A stretch of 64,000 nucleotides of DNA, taken from contig CP030759.1 in NCBI GenBank assembly GCA_003290465.1, forward strand, positions 288,672 through 352,671, given 5' to 3'. The notes under the pieces were generated by a model, which saw only the letters and a list, made by a program, of their open reading frames with translations, had not been told where the DNA came from and did not search any database. The stretch is from Candidatus Sumerlaea chitinivorans (GTDB taxonomy: Bacteria; Sumerlaeota; Sumerlaeia; Sumerlaeales; Sumerlaeaceae). The position numbers and the translations under genes are program-made. Within the stretch, counting starts at the first letter, position 1. Each line of letters opens with the position of its first letter. Positions 1-9,900 of the stretch are shown piece after piece.

Positions 1-56
1 CGAGATTCACGCTGGGGTGTAGGACGCTCCTTTACTTAGCTTGAGGTGAAAGACGA

Positions 57-1412
57 ATGCCAAGTGTGATCCAATTCGAAAAAGAGTTTGTTCCCGGCGC
101 AAGAATCAAGGTGGTCGGGGTCGGCGGCGGTGGGACCAATGCCGTGGACAGCATGGTCGAGTCCGGAATGCAGGGAGTTGAATTCTATGTCATCAATACG
201 GACGTTCAAGCCCTTGATCGGAGTCGGGTCCCCACGAAAATCCAAATTGGGAAGGAATTGACAGGTGGCCGGGGGGCCGGAGCCGATCCCACGATCGGCA
301 AGCAGGCGGCCGAGGCGGCACGCGAAGAAATCACCGAGGCCCTCAATGGGGCGGACATGGTGTTCGTGACGGCTGGTTTGGGCGGTGGAACTGGGACTGG
401 CGCAGCCCCAGTTGTAGCTCAAATTGCCAAAGAGTTGGGCATTCTCACGGTTGCCGTCGTGACCAGGCCGTTCCGCTTTGAAGGCGCCAAACGCATGCGC
501 CAAGCGCAGGAAGGTCTCGACCAGCTGCGGCGTTTTGTCGACACGTGCATCGTGGTTTCGAACGACCGCTTGCTGGAAGTGGCGGGGCGAAAGGCTACTT
601 TGGTGGAAGCTTTTAACGTCGCGAACGAAGTCCTGCGAATGGGTGTCTCGAGCATCAGTGATCTCATTAGCATTCCGGGGCTAATCAATGTGGACTTTGC
701 TGACGTTCGCGCGATCATGAATCAGACCGGCGGCGCGGTGATGGGCGTTGGCGTTGGCAAGGGCGAGAATCGGGCCATCGAAGCAATGAAGAAAGCTTGC
801 CAGAGTCCGCTTCTTGACAAGATCGAAATCAACGGCGCCCGTGGCGTGCTGATCTGCATCACCGGTGGTCCGGACCTGACGCTGTTTGAGGTGAACGAGG
901 CAACCACTCAGGTGTTCGAAGCAGCCGCCCCCGATGCGAATATCATCTTTGGCGCGGTGATTGACGAGCGGATGAAGGACGAAGTCCGCGTCACGATTAT
1001 CGCAACAGGCTTTGACGACAAATCGCAAGCCCATGCCCCCGCAACCTATGCGCCACCGACGCGCCTGCAGGCTTCCGCGCTTGAGTCGTCCGAGAAACAA
1101 GCCGAGGCAGAGACGATTTTTTCAAGCTCTGGGAGCTCCAAGCCCTCGCACGTTTCGGTAGCTTTCGAGCGGTCTGAGGAGAAGCCGAAGTCCGATTCTA
1201 CCGGTGTGGGGAGTGCTGAGAAGAGCGCGAGTGAAGCGCCGCGAAAAGATGACACTGAGCCTCGGCTGAGTTTTGCGGACACACTTCAGCCTGCGACACC
1301 TGCCCCGGCCGAGGAGGCGCCACGCACTGCCTCAACCTCCAAGCCGTCGTACGCGGAGGATGATGGCGAGATGCCGGCGATTCTTCTCAGGCGTCGCAAT
1401 CTCTATCAGTGA
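57..1412 (+). CDS. ftsZ: Cell division protein FtsZ
   Basis: This is the tubulin-like GTPase that polymerises into the cytokinetic Z ring at midcell. The 451-residue product has the N-terminal glycine-rich loop [10 protein letters not shown] (21-30), the tubulin signature GGGTGTG (109-115) and a T7-type synergy loop NVDFADV near 211. A charged, low-complexity linker runs from about 325 to 430. It is followed by a C-terminal peptide ([17 protein letters not shown]) of the kind that binds FtsA and other membrane tethers; it is longer and more basic at the very end than the usual tail. The ATG follows TTGAGGTGAAAGACGA, an acceptable ribosome-binding site. Only 56 bases precede it, so any ftsA or ftsQ lies outside the window. 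The next genes make LPS core, not the usual murein-cluster genes. Confidence 0.97.
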   Translation: MPSVIQFEKEFVPGARIKVVGVGGGGTNAVDSMVESGMQGVEFYVINTDVQALDRSRVPTKIQIGKELTGGRGAGADPTIGKQAAEAAREEITEALNGADMVFVTAGLGGGTGTGAAPVVAQIAKELGILTVAVVTRPFRFEGAKRMRQAQEGLDQLRRFVDTCIVVSNDRLLEVAGRKATLVEAFNVANEVLRMGVSSISDLISIPGLINVDFADVRAIMNQTGGAVMGVGVGKGENRAIEAMKKACQSPLLDKIEINGARGVLICITGGPDLTLFEVNEATTQVFEAAAPDANIIFGAVIDERMKDEVRVTIIATGFDDKSQAHAPATYAPPTRLQASALESSEKQAEAETIFSSSGSSKPSHVSVAFERSEEKPKSDSTGVGSAEKSASEAPRKDDTEPRLSFADTLQPATPAPAEEAPRTASTSKPSYAEDDGEMPAILLRRRNLYQ

Positions 1413-1582
1413 CTCATGCGAGGATCCCTAAGGACAGAATGTGCCGCCACCAATCGGCGGGATGTCGGCGTCTGTGCTAACGTGCTCTCCGCACGAGCGA
1501 GATGCGAGGTGCCAAAGGTGGTTCACGACTCCGAGGCGCGTGGCCTACTCATCGTGCGAAGCGGCGGCAAGTTGTAGCTATC

Positions 1583-2350
1583 ATGCGCAAAAAGCTGACA
1601 ATACTGATTCCCACCTACAACGAGGAGCGAAACATTCGCGAGGCCATTGAGTGCTCGCGATGGGCAGATGAAATCCTCGTGGTGGATTCATTTAGTACAG
1701 ACGCCACCCCCCAAATCGCCGCCGAGATGGGCGCGCGGGTTCTGCAGCACGAGTACGTGAATTCGGCTGCACAGAAAAACTGGGCCATTCCGCAGGCATC
1801 GTGCGAGTGGGTGATGGTACTCGACGCGGACGAACGAATTCCCCCTGCGCTTCGCGACGAAATTTTGGCATTTTTGGAGAACCCGGGCGACGTTGCCGGT
1901 TTGCGGATCTACCGGGATAATCATTTCATGGGCAGGCGCATTCGATATTGTGGATGGCAGGATGATAGCGTGCTGCGAGTTTTCCCCCGCGACCGAGGAC
2001 GCTACCTTGAACGTGAGGTTCATGCAGACGTCGTCGTTGATGGCCCGGTCAAAGTCCTGCGCAACAAGCTCTACCACAACACGTTTGAGAGTTTTGATCA
2101 GTACATGCGAAAGTTCGATCGCTACACGACGTGGGCAGCTGGCGATCGTGCTAAAACAACCCGCAAGGTCACGGCAGTGCACCTTTTCTTGCGTCCGGCG
2201 TGGCGCTTTTTCCGTCAGTACTTTTTGCGTTTTGGGTTCCTTGATGGGCGAGCCGGCTTGATCATTTGCATGCTTGCGGCATTCAGCGTGTTTCTCAAAT
2301 ATGCGAAACTTTGGGAGCGGCAGGAGCGCGAACAACGGGAGCGCAAATGA
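1583..2350 (+). CDS. Family 2 glycosyltransferase, WaaE/KdtX-like
   Basis: A 255-residue GT-A glycosyltransferase that probably adds a sugar to the inner LPS core or lipid A region on the cytoplasmic face of the inner membrane. It opens with the family 2 nucleotide-sugar fold (LTILIPTYNEERNIREA, residues 5-21), has VVDSFSTDAT (33-42) and a metal-binding DAD (81-83). A basic C-terminal stretch with a hydrophobic helix (about 215-240) would hold it at the membrane. The frame is open from 1502, but the ATG at 1583 is chosen because the fold begins directly there. The stop overlaps the start of the heptosyltransferase gene by 4 nt, so the two are translationally coupled. The closest described type is beta-1,4-glucosyltransferase WaaE; the acceptor and donor cannot be read from sequence. 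Confidence 0.85.
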   Translation: MRKKLTILIPTYNEERNIREAIECSRWADEILVVDSFSTDATPQIAAEMGARVLQHEYVNSAAQKNWAIPQASCEWVMVLDADERIPPALRDEILAFLENPGDVAGLRIYRDNHFMGRRIRYCGWQDDSVLRVFPRDRGRYLEREVHADVVVDGPVKVLRNKLYHNTFESFDQYMRKFDRYTTWAAGDRAKTTRKVTAVHLFLRPAWRFFRQYFLRFGFLDGRAGLIICMLAAFSVFLKYAKLWERQEREQRERK

Positions 2351-3474
2351 AAATTCTGATCAAAGCCCCCAACTGGATCGGCGATTCTGTCATGGCAACA
2401 CCCGCCATCCGCTATCTCCGCCAGCAAGCGCCTGAGGCCCAACTCGATATCTTGTGCAGAAAAGGCGTTGCAGGTGTTTTGCAAGATCACCCCGACAAGA
2501 ATCGCCTGATTGTTTTTGATGACCGACGTCCGCGGGCCGACCAAATCAAGGAACTCCGCAAGGAGCGCTACGACGCAATCGCATTATTGCCAAATTCATT
2601 TCGAGCCGCGTGGTTTGCGATGCGGCTTGGAATCCCGCATCGGGTGGGATTCGCGCGAGCTGGACGGCGCCTCTTGCTCACCCATGCTATACCTTACGAC
2701 CGAACCTACTGGCAAACTCCGACGCCAAGTCCCATCTCGCGCAAAAGCCGTAAGGCAACAACAGAGCCCGGTGCCATTGGACACATGGTGGAGTATTACG
2801 GGAGGATTTGCGAAGCAACTTTGCGGGCAGTTGGATTCTCGCCCACACCTTTTGAGTGCGACCGCGCGCTATGCAATCCTCCGCTCATCTTGCCCATTTC
2901 GGAAGCGGCAGTTGCAAGGGTGCAAACCGTTCTCGAGAAAGAGGCTCTCGTAGACCGCCCTATGGTCGCAGTGCATCCAGGGGGAGCTTATGGTGGAGCA
3001 AAGCGATGGCCATTGCCCAAGCTTGCTCAGGCTGCCAAGCTTGTTGCAAGATCCCTTGGCAATGACGCTGTGGTCGTCTCTGCTGCTGGTCCCGCCGAGC
3101 ATGAAATGAACTTCCAATTGGCGCAGGAGCTGGACATTCCATTTCTTTCGTTAGGTGAGCAGCTGGATCTCCCCGCCCTTGCAGCGCTCCTTGCTCGGGT
3201 CCGGGTTTTGATTACGAATGATTCTGGAGTCATGCACATGGGGGCAGCGGTGGGGACGCCAACCGTTGCAGTGTTTGGTTCAACGGATTGGAACGTGACC
3301 GCGCCATGGTCCCGTCGGGCGAGAGTCGTGCGACAGTCGCCCCCCTGCGCCCCCTGTTTCTTGCGGGAATGCCCCATTGATCATGCGTGCATGTTAGCGA
3401 TAAGCCCGGAGCTGGTGGCAACCGAGGCAGTGCAACTGATCCGCGAATGCAATGAGGGCCTGTCCAATGGGTGA
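2347..3474 (+). CDS. waaF: ADP-heptose:LPS heptosyltransferase (WaaF-like, GT9)
   Basis: Transfers heptose from ADP-heptose to the inner core of lipopolysaccharide. The 375-residue protein begins MKILIKAPNWIGDSVMATPA, the classic family 9 start. It carries HPGGAYGGAKRWP, the C-terminal sugar-nucleotide motif NDSGVMHMGAAVGTPTVAVF, and the cysteine-rich CAPCFLRECPIDHACML typical of heptosyltransferase II. The ATG at 2347 overlaps the upstream stop (ATGA), which is why it is preferred over the more upstream start in the same frame. A downstream GT4 gene starts inside its last codons, so this is one tightly packed core-biosynthesis operon. Presence of this gene is the best single argument for an outer membrane with heptose-containing LPS. 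The WaaF rather than WaaC assignment rests on the cysteine-rich motif. Confidence 0.9.
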   Translation: MKILIKAPNWIGDSVMATPAIRYLRQQAPEAQLDILCRKGVAGVLQDHPDKNRLIVFDDRRPRADQIKELRKERYDAIALLPNSFRAAWFAMRLGIPHRVGFARAGRRLLLTHAIPYDRTYWQTPTPSPISRKSRKATTEPGAIGHMVEYYGRICEATLRAVGFSPTPFECDRALCNPPLILPISEAAVARVQTVLEKEALVDRPMVAVHPGGAYGGAKRWPLPKLAQAAKLVARSLGNDAVVVSAAGPAEHEMNFQLAQELDIPFLSLGEQLDLPALAALLARVRVLITNDSGVMHMGAAVGTPTVAVFGSTDWNVTAPWSRRARVVRQSPPCAPCFLRECPIDHACMLAISPELVATEAVQLIRECNEGLSNG

Positions 3475-4588
3475 GCAGGTGCACCGAGTTCTTCATCTGT
3501 CCACGGAGAAGGGGTGGCGTGGGGGAGAACGACAAGTTAAATTGCTAACAAATGGTTTGCTGAGCCGCGGAATTGAGATCCGCGTCGCATGCCCACCCGA
3601 TAGCGAGCTGTTTCATGATCGGGCAGAAGCTAACGTTGCGATCCCGTGGAGGGTGCGCAGTGAATTTGACCCGGTTGCCGTTGCAAACCTGATTTCCCAT
3701 GTCCGCAGGTTTCGTCCTCAGCTTATTCATGCGCACACCTCGCATGCTCATTCCATTGCATGGCTCGCAGCGCGTTTTGTAGGCCTGCCAGTTGTTGTCT
3801 CACGTCGCGTGGATTTTCCTATAGCCGGCAACTGGGCAGCACGCTGGAAGTATCTCTCGTCCTCGGTTTGGTTCATCGCCATTTCCGAAGGGGTTCGCAA
3901 CGTCCTGCTCGGCGGGGGAGTTGATCCGCACCGAGTCACAGTTGTCCATAGTGGGGTCGACCTGGACCGTTATCCATTCAGAAGTGGAGGGCGCGACCAT
4001 GCGGAGGCAGCCAAGTGGGGGGTGCAACCTCACGAGTACTTGCTGATCAACGTTGCGGCACTCACCGACCACAAGGATCAGTCAACGCTTTTGCGAGCTG
4101 CTGCGGAGTTGCGCCGGATTCGAGACGATTGGCGGCTCGTCATTGCAGGCGAAGGCGAACTGCGAGCCCACCTTGAGCGGCTTGTTGCAGAACTCGAACT
4201 GGGTTCGAAGGTTTGCTTTGCAGGGTACGTTCGCAATCTTGCTCCCCTCTACAGGGCGGCGGATTTGTTTGTCCTGTCCTCACACCTTGAAGGTCTGTGC
4301 ACCTCGTTATTGGATGCGATGTTGGCGGGTGTGCCGGTGATTGCGACCCGCACGGGCGGTGTGCCTGAAGTTGTTGAAGACGGAAGAACTGGGCGCTTGG
4401 TCCCACCACGGGATCCGGTCGTGCTGGCTCAGACGATTGCGGAGCTGCTTGACCGTCGTGAATTGCGACACACCTACGCACACAATGCTCGCGAGAAAGT
4501 GGAGCGGGAGTTTTCGGCTGAGCAAATGGTCGAAGGGACCCTGTGCTTTTACGCGCACGTTTTGGAGCAGTGGAAAAGTTCGCCGTGA
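3467..4588 (+). CDS. Family 4 glycosyltransferase (WaaG-like)
   Basis: A retaining GT-B glycosyltransferase of 373 residues, likely extending the LPS core after the heptosyltransferase. Visible features are the N-terminal fold VLHLSTEKGWRGGERQVKLL, HAHTSHAHSIAWLAARF, the phosphate-contact segment VVHSGVDLDRYPF, the strand NVAALTDHKDQSTLLRAA, and the donor-binding EGLCTSLLDAMLAGVPVIA with GGVPEVVEDGRTG. The ATG at 3467 is preferred over 3452 because GAGGG lies 8 bases upstream; either way the gene overlaps the stop of the heptosyltransferase gene. The sugar donor cannot be deduced. It is the last gene of the core operon, and a new regulatory region (leader peptide and attenuator) follows. Confidence 0.88.
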   Translation: MGEQVHRVLHLSTEKGWRGGERQVKLLTNGLLSRGIEIRVACPPDSELFHDRAEANVAIPWRVRSEFDPVAVANLISHVRRFRPQLIHAHTSHAHSIAWLAARFVGLPVVVSRRVDFPIAGNWAARWKYLSSSVWFIAISEGVRNVLLGGGVDPHRVTVVHSGVDLDRYPFRSGGRDHAEAAKWGVQPHEYLLINVAALTDHKDQSTLLRAAAELRRIRDDWRLVIAGEGELRAHLERLVAELELGSKVCFAGYVRNLAPLYRAADLFVLSSHLEGLCTSLLDAMLAGVPVIATRTGGVPEVVEDGRTGRLVPPRDPVVLAQTIAELLDRRELRHTYAHNAREKVEREFSAEQMVEGTLCFYAHVLEQWKSSP

Positions 4589-4669
4589 TCGTGCAAGAAG
4601 ATAAAAAAACAGTTGCATGAATTCGGCGCTTGTGATGTATACGTGAATACAATGATTCCCGCAAACTAC

Positions 4670-4738
4670 ATGCGCACAATTGTGAACCGCCTCGCTGCGG
4701 TAGTAGTAGCGCTTGTAGTCGTAGGCCTTGCGCCGTAG
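4670..4738 (+). CDS. Valine/leucine-rich leader peptide of the ilvBN operon (IvbL-like)
   Basis: A 22-codon reading frame lies between the GT4 gene and ilvB and encodes a peptide ending AAVVVALVVVGLAP. Seven codons are valine (five GTA), three leucine and one isoleucine, so half of the peptide is branched-chain amino acids, the end products of the downstream pathway. The composition and ending resemble the E. coli ilvB leader peptide IvbL, which also has a run of valines and ends in AP. An in-frame ATG at 4652 would lengthen it to 28 codons; no strong ribosome-binding site distinguishes them. TTGCAT at 4613-4618 followed after 17 bases by TGTATA is a weak candidate promoter. The strong terminator 30 bases after the stop makes an attenuation role very likely. 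Confidence 0.72.
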   Translation: MRTIVNRLAAVVVALVVVGLAP

Positions 4739-4766
4739 CGGGGATCGAGTCTGACTGATTGATTGA

Positions 4767-4807
4767 CGCCCCCGCCGGCGCAGAGGTCGGCGGGGGCGAT
4801 TCCTTTT
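4767..4807 (+). terminator. Intrinsic attenuator terminator upstream of ilvB
   Basis: A perfect 11-bp GC stem is formed by 4767-4777 and 4788-4798, with a 10-nt loop and a T-rich tail (ATTCCTTTT). It sits between the leader-peptide stop (4738) and the ilvB start (4863). Bases 4738-4743 (GCGGGG), which begin inside the leader stop codon, can pair with 4770-4775 (CCCCGC) in the left arm. This gives a plausible competing antiterminator when a ribosome stalls at the valine codons. The stem is seen directly; the switching mechanism is inferred by analogy with ilv and leu attenuators. Confidence 0.8.
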
Positions 4808-4862
4808 CCCCCTTCCCACCTCCTGCTCCGTCGGGTCGGCAGTCGAAAGGAGAAAACAACCG

Positions 4863-6554
4863 ATGGAAGCAACTGGAGCACAAATCATCACTATACTCCT
4901 CGAGCGTCATGGCATCCGGTATATCCCGGGAATACCGGGAGGGGCGAACTTGCCGCTCTACGATGCACTTCGTGCGAGCTCGATTCAGCACATTCTCGCA
5001 CGACATGAGCAGGGCGGTGGGTTCATCGCTCAAGGAATTGCCCGTTCCACGGGCCGGACTGCTGTGTGTTTCGCCACCTCGGGACCCGGAGCGACGAACC
5101 TGCTGACAGCAATTGCCGACGCTAAGCTCGATTCCGTGCCTCTTGTGGCGATCACTGGCCAAGTGCCATTGCGCATGGTCGGGACGGACGCTTTTCAGGA
5201 GATCGACACATACGGGCTCACCATTCCAATCTCGAAGCACAATTACTTGGCACGGTCCGCTGAGGAACTTCTCGAGATTCTACCGGAGGCTTTCCGCATT
5301 GCGGCGAGTGGGCGGCCGGGGCCCGTCGTGATTGACGTCCCCAAAGACGTTCAGAACCAAAAAGTGCAATTTGACCGATTGCCAGATCCACTCCCGCTGG
5401 AGCCCCTTCCCGTGCCCACACCAGAAGCAATCCGGGCTGCGTTGGAGCTCATCGAGCGTGCGCGACGTCCGGTGATTCTCATCGGAGCTGGCGTCGTGAA
5501 CGCACAAGCGGGGCCAGCAGTCATCCAACTTGCTGAGAAGCTCTCCGCGCCCATGGCCTCCACGCTTCACGGGTTGGGAGCGGTTCCGTCCAATCATCCA
5601 GCGATGCTTGGAATGGTCGGGATGCATGGAGCAAAGTCTACCAACCTCATTTTGCATGAGGCGGACCTGTTGATTGCGCTCGGCATGCGCTTTGATGACC
5701 GCGCTACAGGGAAAGCGGAGGAGTTCTGTCCGCAGGCAGCAATTCTCCATGTGGACATCGACCGGAGTGAACTCGGCAAAATAAAAACCCCAAGCGTTGC
5801 GGTGCAAGCTGACGTTGGCATGTTTCTGAAAGCGGTCCTCGACGAACTGCCACCTGCTGGATGTCGGGCCGAGTGGTTGGCACGGGTGGAGCACCTGCGA
5901 GACCAGTATCCGTTGGATACCCCGGGAGCAAATGACCCGCTTCAACCCTACGGCGCTGTCCTACAGACTGCACGCATTCTGGAAAAGGATCCTCCTATCG
6001 TCGTCACCGACGTCGGCCAGCATCAGATGTGGACGGCACAAGCTTTCCCCTTCTCGTTCAACCGTCAGTGGCTGACCTCGGGCGGACTCGGCACGATGGG
6101 TTTTGGGTTGCCCGCCGCGATCGGCGCTGCCTTGGCCAATCCGCATAAGACGGTGGTGTGTTTCAGTGGCGACGGTAGCTTGCTGATGAACATTCAGGAA
6201 TTTGCCACGGCCGCCGAGCTGGGCGTGAACGTCAAGGTGATGCTCATGAACAATGCTCACCTTGGCCTCGTGCGGCAGCAGCAGGAATTGTTTTATGGTG
6301 GGCGCTACCATGCTTCACGCTTCGAGGCCCAGCCCGATTTCGTCGCAATTGCGCGTGCGTTTGGCGTGGCTGGCTACGACCTCGGTTCGACGAGCGATCC
6401 GCTGGATCTCTTGGAGCAGGCGCTGCTTGCAGAGGGGCCATGCTTGGTGAACGTGCCAATTCCAGAGACGATGAACGTGCTGCCCATGGTGCCACCGGGC
6501 GCTCCTAACACCCAAATGATCGAAGGAGGAACTTATGCATCCGCAAGTCGCTGA
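4863..6554 (+). CDS. ilvB: Acetolactate synthase large (catalytic) subunit
   Basis: A ThDP-dependent enzyme that joins two pyruvates to acetolactate (or pyruvate and 2-oxobutyrate to acetohydroxybutyrate), the first common step of valine, leucine and isoleucine synthesis. The 563-residue product has the catalytic glutamate in RHEQGGGFIAQG (about residue 48), the PYR-domain GGANLPLYDAL, the middle domain with HGLGAVPSNHPAMLGMVG, and the ThDP/Mg motif GDGSLLMNIQEFATAAELG (about 436-454). Its length is normal for the family. The ATG is preceded by AAAGGAG at a 10-base distance. ilvN overlaps its end by 20 bases. The leader peptide and terminator upstream indicate control by charged tRNA for branched-chain amino acids. 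The two-subunit arrangement and the attenuator argue for the biosynthetic enzyme rather than a catabolic AlsS. Confidence 0.96.
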   Translation: MEATGAQIITILLERHGIRYIPGIPGGANLPLYDALRASSIQHILARHEQGGGFIAQGIARSTGRTAVCFATSGPGATNLLTAIADAKLDSVPLVAITGQVPLRMVGTDAFQEIDTYGLTIPISKHNYLARSAEELLEILPEAFRIAASGRPGPVVIDVPKDVQNQKVQFDRLPDPLPLEPLPVPTPEAIRAALELIERARRPVILIGAGVVNAQAGPAVIQLAEKLSAPMASTLHGLGAVPSNHPAMLGMVGMHGAKSTNLILHEADLLIALGMRFDDRATGKAEEFCPQAAILHVDIDRSELGKIKTPSVAVQADVGMFLKAVLDELPPAGCRAEWLARVEHLRDQYPLDTPGANDPLQPYGAVLQTARILEKDPPIVVTDVGQHQMWTAQAFPFSFNRQWLTSGGLGTMGFGLPAAIGAALANPHKTVVCFSGDGSLLMNIQEFATAAELGVNVKVMLMNNAHLGLVRQQQELFYGGRYHASRFEAQPDFVAIARAFGVAGYDLGSTSDPLDLLEQALLAEGPCLVNVPIPETMNVLPMVPPGAPNTQMIEGGTYASASR

Positions 6555-6873
6555 AAACAACCTGCATCCGGCGGAGGAAATCATTCGAGATGCACGCCGC
6601 CCAGTGCTTCGCCTCATTGTGCGGAATCATCCTGGTGTCATGTCGCATATTTGTGGGCTCTTTGCCCGGCGAGCATTCAACGTGGAGGCGATCCTGTGCC
6701 TACCGATTGGCGACGGATCGCGTAGCGTGATCCTCCTGCTCGTGGATGAGGACGAACGACTGGATCAGCTCATTCGTCAGCTCGAGAAGCTTCACGATGT
6801 CCTCGAAATTCATCGTGAATCTGATGGCCATGAACCTTTTGAGGCGATGGCACGCTATCTTGAGTCGCACTGA
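6535..6873 (+). CDS. ilvN: Acetolactate synthase small (regulatory) subunit, short form
   Basis: The regulatory subunit that activates IlvB and mediates end-product feedback inhibition. The 112-residue protein carries one ACT domain (LRLIVRNHPGVMSHICGLFA, then RRAFNVEAILCLPIGDG, residues about 23-95). It lacks the C-terminal domain found in longer IlvH-type subunits, so it resembles the short E. coli IlvN. A very strong ribosome-binding site (GAAGGAGGAACTT) precedes the ATG, and the start lies 20 bases inside the end of ilvB, so the two are co-transcribed and probably produced in a fixed ratio. Asparagine in the RNHPGVM segment sits where valine contacts are made in known ACT domains, so valine feedback is plausible but not shown. 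Confidence 0.93.
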   Translation: MHPQVAENNLHPAEEIIRDARRPVLRLIVRNHPGVMSHICGLFARRAFNVEAILCLPIGDGSRSVILLLVDEDERLDQLIRQLEKLHDVLEIHRESDGHEPFEAMARYLESH

Positions 6874-6895
6874 GCCACCGTCGGTAGATTCGGGC

Positions 6896-6937
6896 TGGGC
6901 GGACTCCTCGGCAGATCAACGCTTGAGAGTCCGCCCA
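6896..6937. repeat. Inverted repeat between convergent ilvN and amidase genes
   Basis: An 11-bp perfect inverted repeat (TGGGCGGACTC at 6896-6906 and its complement at 6927-6937) encloses a 20-nt loop in the gap between two convergent genes. It could be a bidirectional transcription terminator, but neither side has a good T tract, so the function is uncertain. Confidence 0.4.
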
Positions 6938-6952
6938 CCTTGGCTATTCACT

Positions 6953-9900
6953 CTACGGTTGGGCAGATGAGTTCTGGGGCGGAGGCAGTGGAACATTTAG
7001 CGCGGATTGGAGCAGGCTGGAACGATTGCGTTCCCCAGTCACACACTCCAGTGGAAACGCCATGACGACAACTTCGCCGTTTCCGCTTCGGGCAGCAACA
7101 GCCGCCCCGACACCGCTATCTTCGTAGCGCAGCCATAGGACGCCGTCCTTTGCTGCATTCGCCACACCGCCCACTGCACTGGGGGCGTACACACCATCTT
7201 CGCCGATACCGCTGCTGATGTGAAAGCGCGCGCCCTTAGTATCCTTCCCGAGCGTGAGGAGAAGATTGCGGGACTTTGACGCGTGATCCGTTGTCCACTT
7301 GCACCGCAAAGTGTTTTTCAGAAACGCCTGTCCTGCAGCGTCCGCGCCCGGCCCCAACACGAGGTCCGTGGCGACGTAGCTCCCAGACGCGATGAGCTTC
7401 CCGCCTGCCGCAAGGTAACGTTGGATAAAGTCGCGATGGACTACCGGCCACGTTTGGAAAGCAGGCTGCATGCGGTCAGCCTCGCCTTGCCCCGCTGCGT
7501 GGGCGGGAGGAGGCAGCGTTGTCCGCTGCTCGCCAAGAATCCAGTCCACAGCCGCGTACTGCTGGCGAGTCACTGCTGGGTCGAGCAAGGGTATAGCCTC
7601 TGCGGTGACAGAATCGAAACCCCACTGACAATCTGCGAAAGCTTGGCCATGGCGTCGGACCAAATCACGTGGCTTTCCCAGAACCTGTGTGGTTTCCAAA
7701 TCCCCGAAGGAAGCGCCGTGCCCGGGTTGCGCGTTATTGAAGGGAGTGTCTTCGCCCACCCATGCGTGGTTTCGGTCAAAGTCGTATTGGTCCCCCGTGA
7801 GGCCGGCGTGCCAACCCTCGGTAACCCCGCGGTCCAGCTGACGATTCACGCCTTCCCGCGCGTACGTGCCCGCGGAACTTAGGGTAATATCGCGCCCAGT
7901 TTCCATGGCGGGACCGCAGAGGCGCGTGAACGCATTGACAATCAAGGCGCGCGGAGCTGGCTTCCCAACGCACACGCTGAGTTCGTCCGAAAGTAGGGAT
8001 TCCCCACCTTCGTTGATGGCACTAAGCGCAAAGCTTTCGATGGCCCACGGATTCGCGCTGATCAGTGGGACTTCGACAGACGTCGTGCTTCCATCTCCGA
8101 CAAGGGTACCGTTATCCCAGCCGCCGTTGCCAACGCGGCGATAAAGGACAAAAGCCGTGGCGCGGGCTCGTGGTTCGAGCGGATCGTTTGTCCAGTTCCA
8201 GACGAGTCTGACTTTTCCATTGCGTGCAAATGCGCCCAGCAGGCGTGGAGGCAAGGGAGTTGGCACGGGCTCGAACCCATACTCGGTAGCTAAGAATCGC
8301 AGCATTCCCTTGTAGATGGCCCGTGCGACATCACGCTTGAAACGCGGGTCCAACATGAACTTCATGTCGTCGTAATTCTGGTGCGAGAGGAGTTCGATCA
8401 GGACCGTGGGGACGTGTGGCCGCCGTGCCTCGGCCAGGTCGCGTTCGGCCAAATCACGCCGGGTCCACGAGCTGCAATAAAGAGCTCGAATATCCTCAAC
8501 GATTTGGGTCTGCACGAGATCTGCAAGATCGCGGCTCAGCATGCGATCTCGACCGTCGGGGAAGACGGCTTGCTTATCCTCACCGCGTAATTTGTAAATG
8601 CTGAGTGTGCCCACCGTTCCAGTGGCGATTCCCGCATCGGTATGGAGCGCAAAAGCGAGGTCGACGGGCACCCCCTTGCCGCCAAAGGCAGGATTGGCCG
8701 CAGGGCCGCGCGGAGCTCCCAAGAGATAATTCACAAACTCCGGACGGCTGGCGTAATCACGCATGTACTCGTCCTTGCCGGCGGGATAGAAAACTGGCAG
8801 CTCCGCCCCACTGTACTGGAACCAATACCACGCACCCTCCGCGTATCTCGGAAACCCGCTGACCTGACCTTCACGAGCGACATTCCCCATGCCTCCGCCA
8901 ATCTTCACTGCGTCGGCGCTTAGGGTGCCATTTGTATCGCTTGCGGCAACCAGCTCCACTCGTCCTCGGTCGGGGTTTACTCCGCTGGCAAAGCGGAAAG
9001 TCCCCAAATAAACCCACATGTTGCCCATCATTTGCTGATTTACGCGAAACTCGGTTGTGCCACCCGTGTGATGCACACGGTACAGGGCGTTGGTTGCACG
9101 GTCTGTGCCTCCCGCATAGGAAACGTAGACTGCATAGTCGCCATCGGTGGGAATGCGAGGAATCCACTCGAAGCTTCCCTGACCAAACCCGCGTTGCCAT
9201 TCGTGGCTAAGTCCGAGAGTATGGGGGTTCACCTTCTCGTCGTACTGGCGGACACCGGACCGAAAACCAGCAGCGGCACTGGGTCGAAATCCCGTGGCGC
9301 GGACGAATCCACATCCACCGCTCCTGAGCTCGCCACCGTCCTCGTCATCCACCACGACCTCGTTCACTTGGTAATCGCGTTCGCGGCACGAAATCACCAC
9401 CGCACCGGCGTTCTCCAGCATGGGAATGAGGTAGTTATTGACGATGGACATGGTTAACAGGTCTTCGACCGTTGTGAACATTCTTGGCCGTTGCCATTCC
9501 CATTGCTGGGTCGTCTCGGCATAGTAACGACCGTGGCTCGCCCACACGACAATGTGACGCCCCGCCAAACCATGCGTCGGTTTCGGAATGCCCGGCCGAA
9601 CCCGCTCGACGAGCGGCGTTTTGGCGTGTGGTGGGGCAGTGGTGGGCCCGCAACGCGGACTCGAGTGGGCACGGTAGGCGGGAGGCACGTAATCTTCGAT
9701 TGGACGTCCACCAACGACTACCCGGATTTCCGCCGAGGACGTTCGTCCAAGCTGTCCCGCTACCTCTGTCTTGAGCGCTTGGACATCTGAGGGGCGCCAT
9801 GGACGTTCAACCGCACGTGAAGAGAATTCTACTTCCACAAATGCATTCGACGGTGTGATGCGTACCACCTTGGTTTTCGTCGGCAACATGGATGCCAATG

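Noticed and set aside
4140-5240. A 366-codon minus-strand open frame across the GT4 gene end, the ilv leader and the ilvB start
   Set aside because: It is antisense to strongly supported genes and the attenuator, has a composition rich in Arg, Ser and Pro, and no ribosome-binding site. It is a shadow frame.
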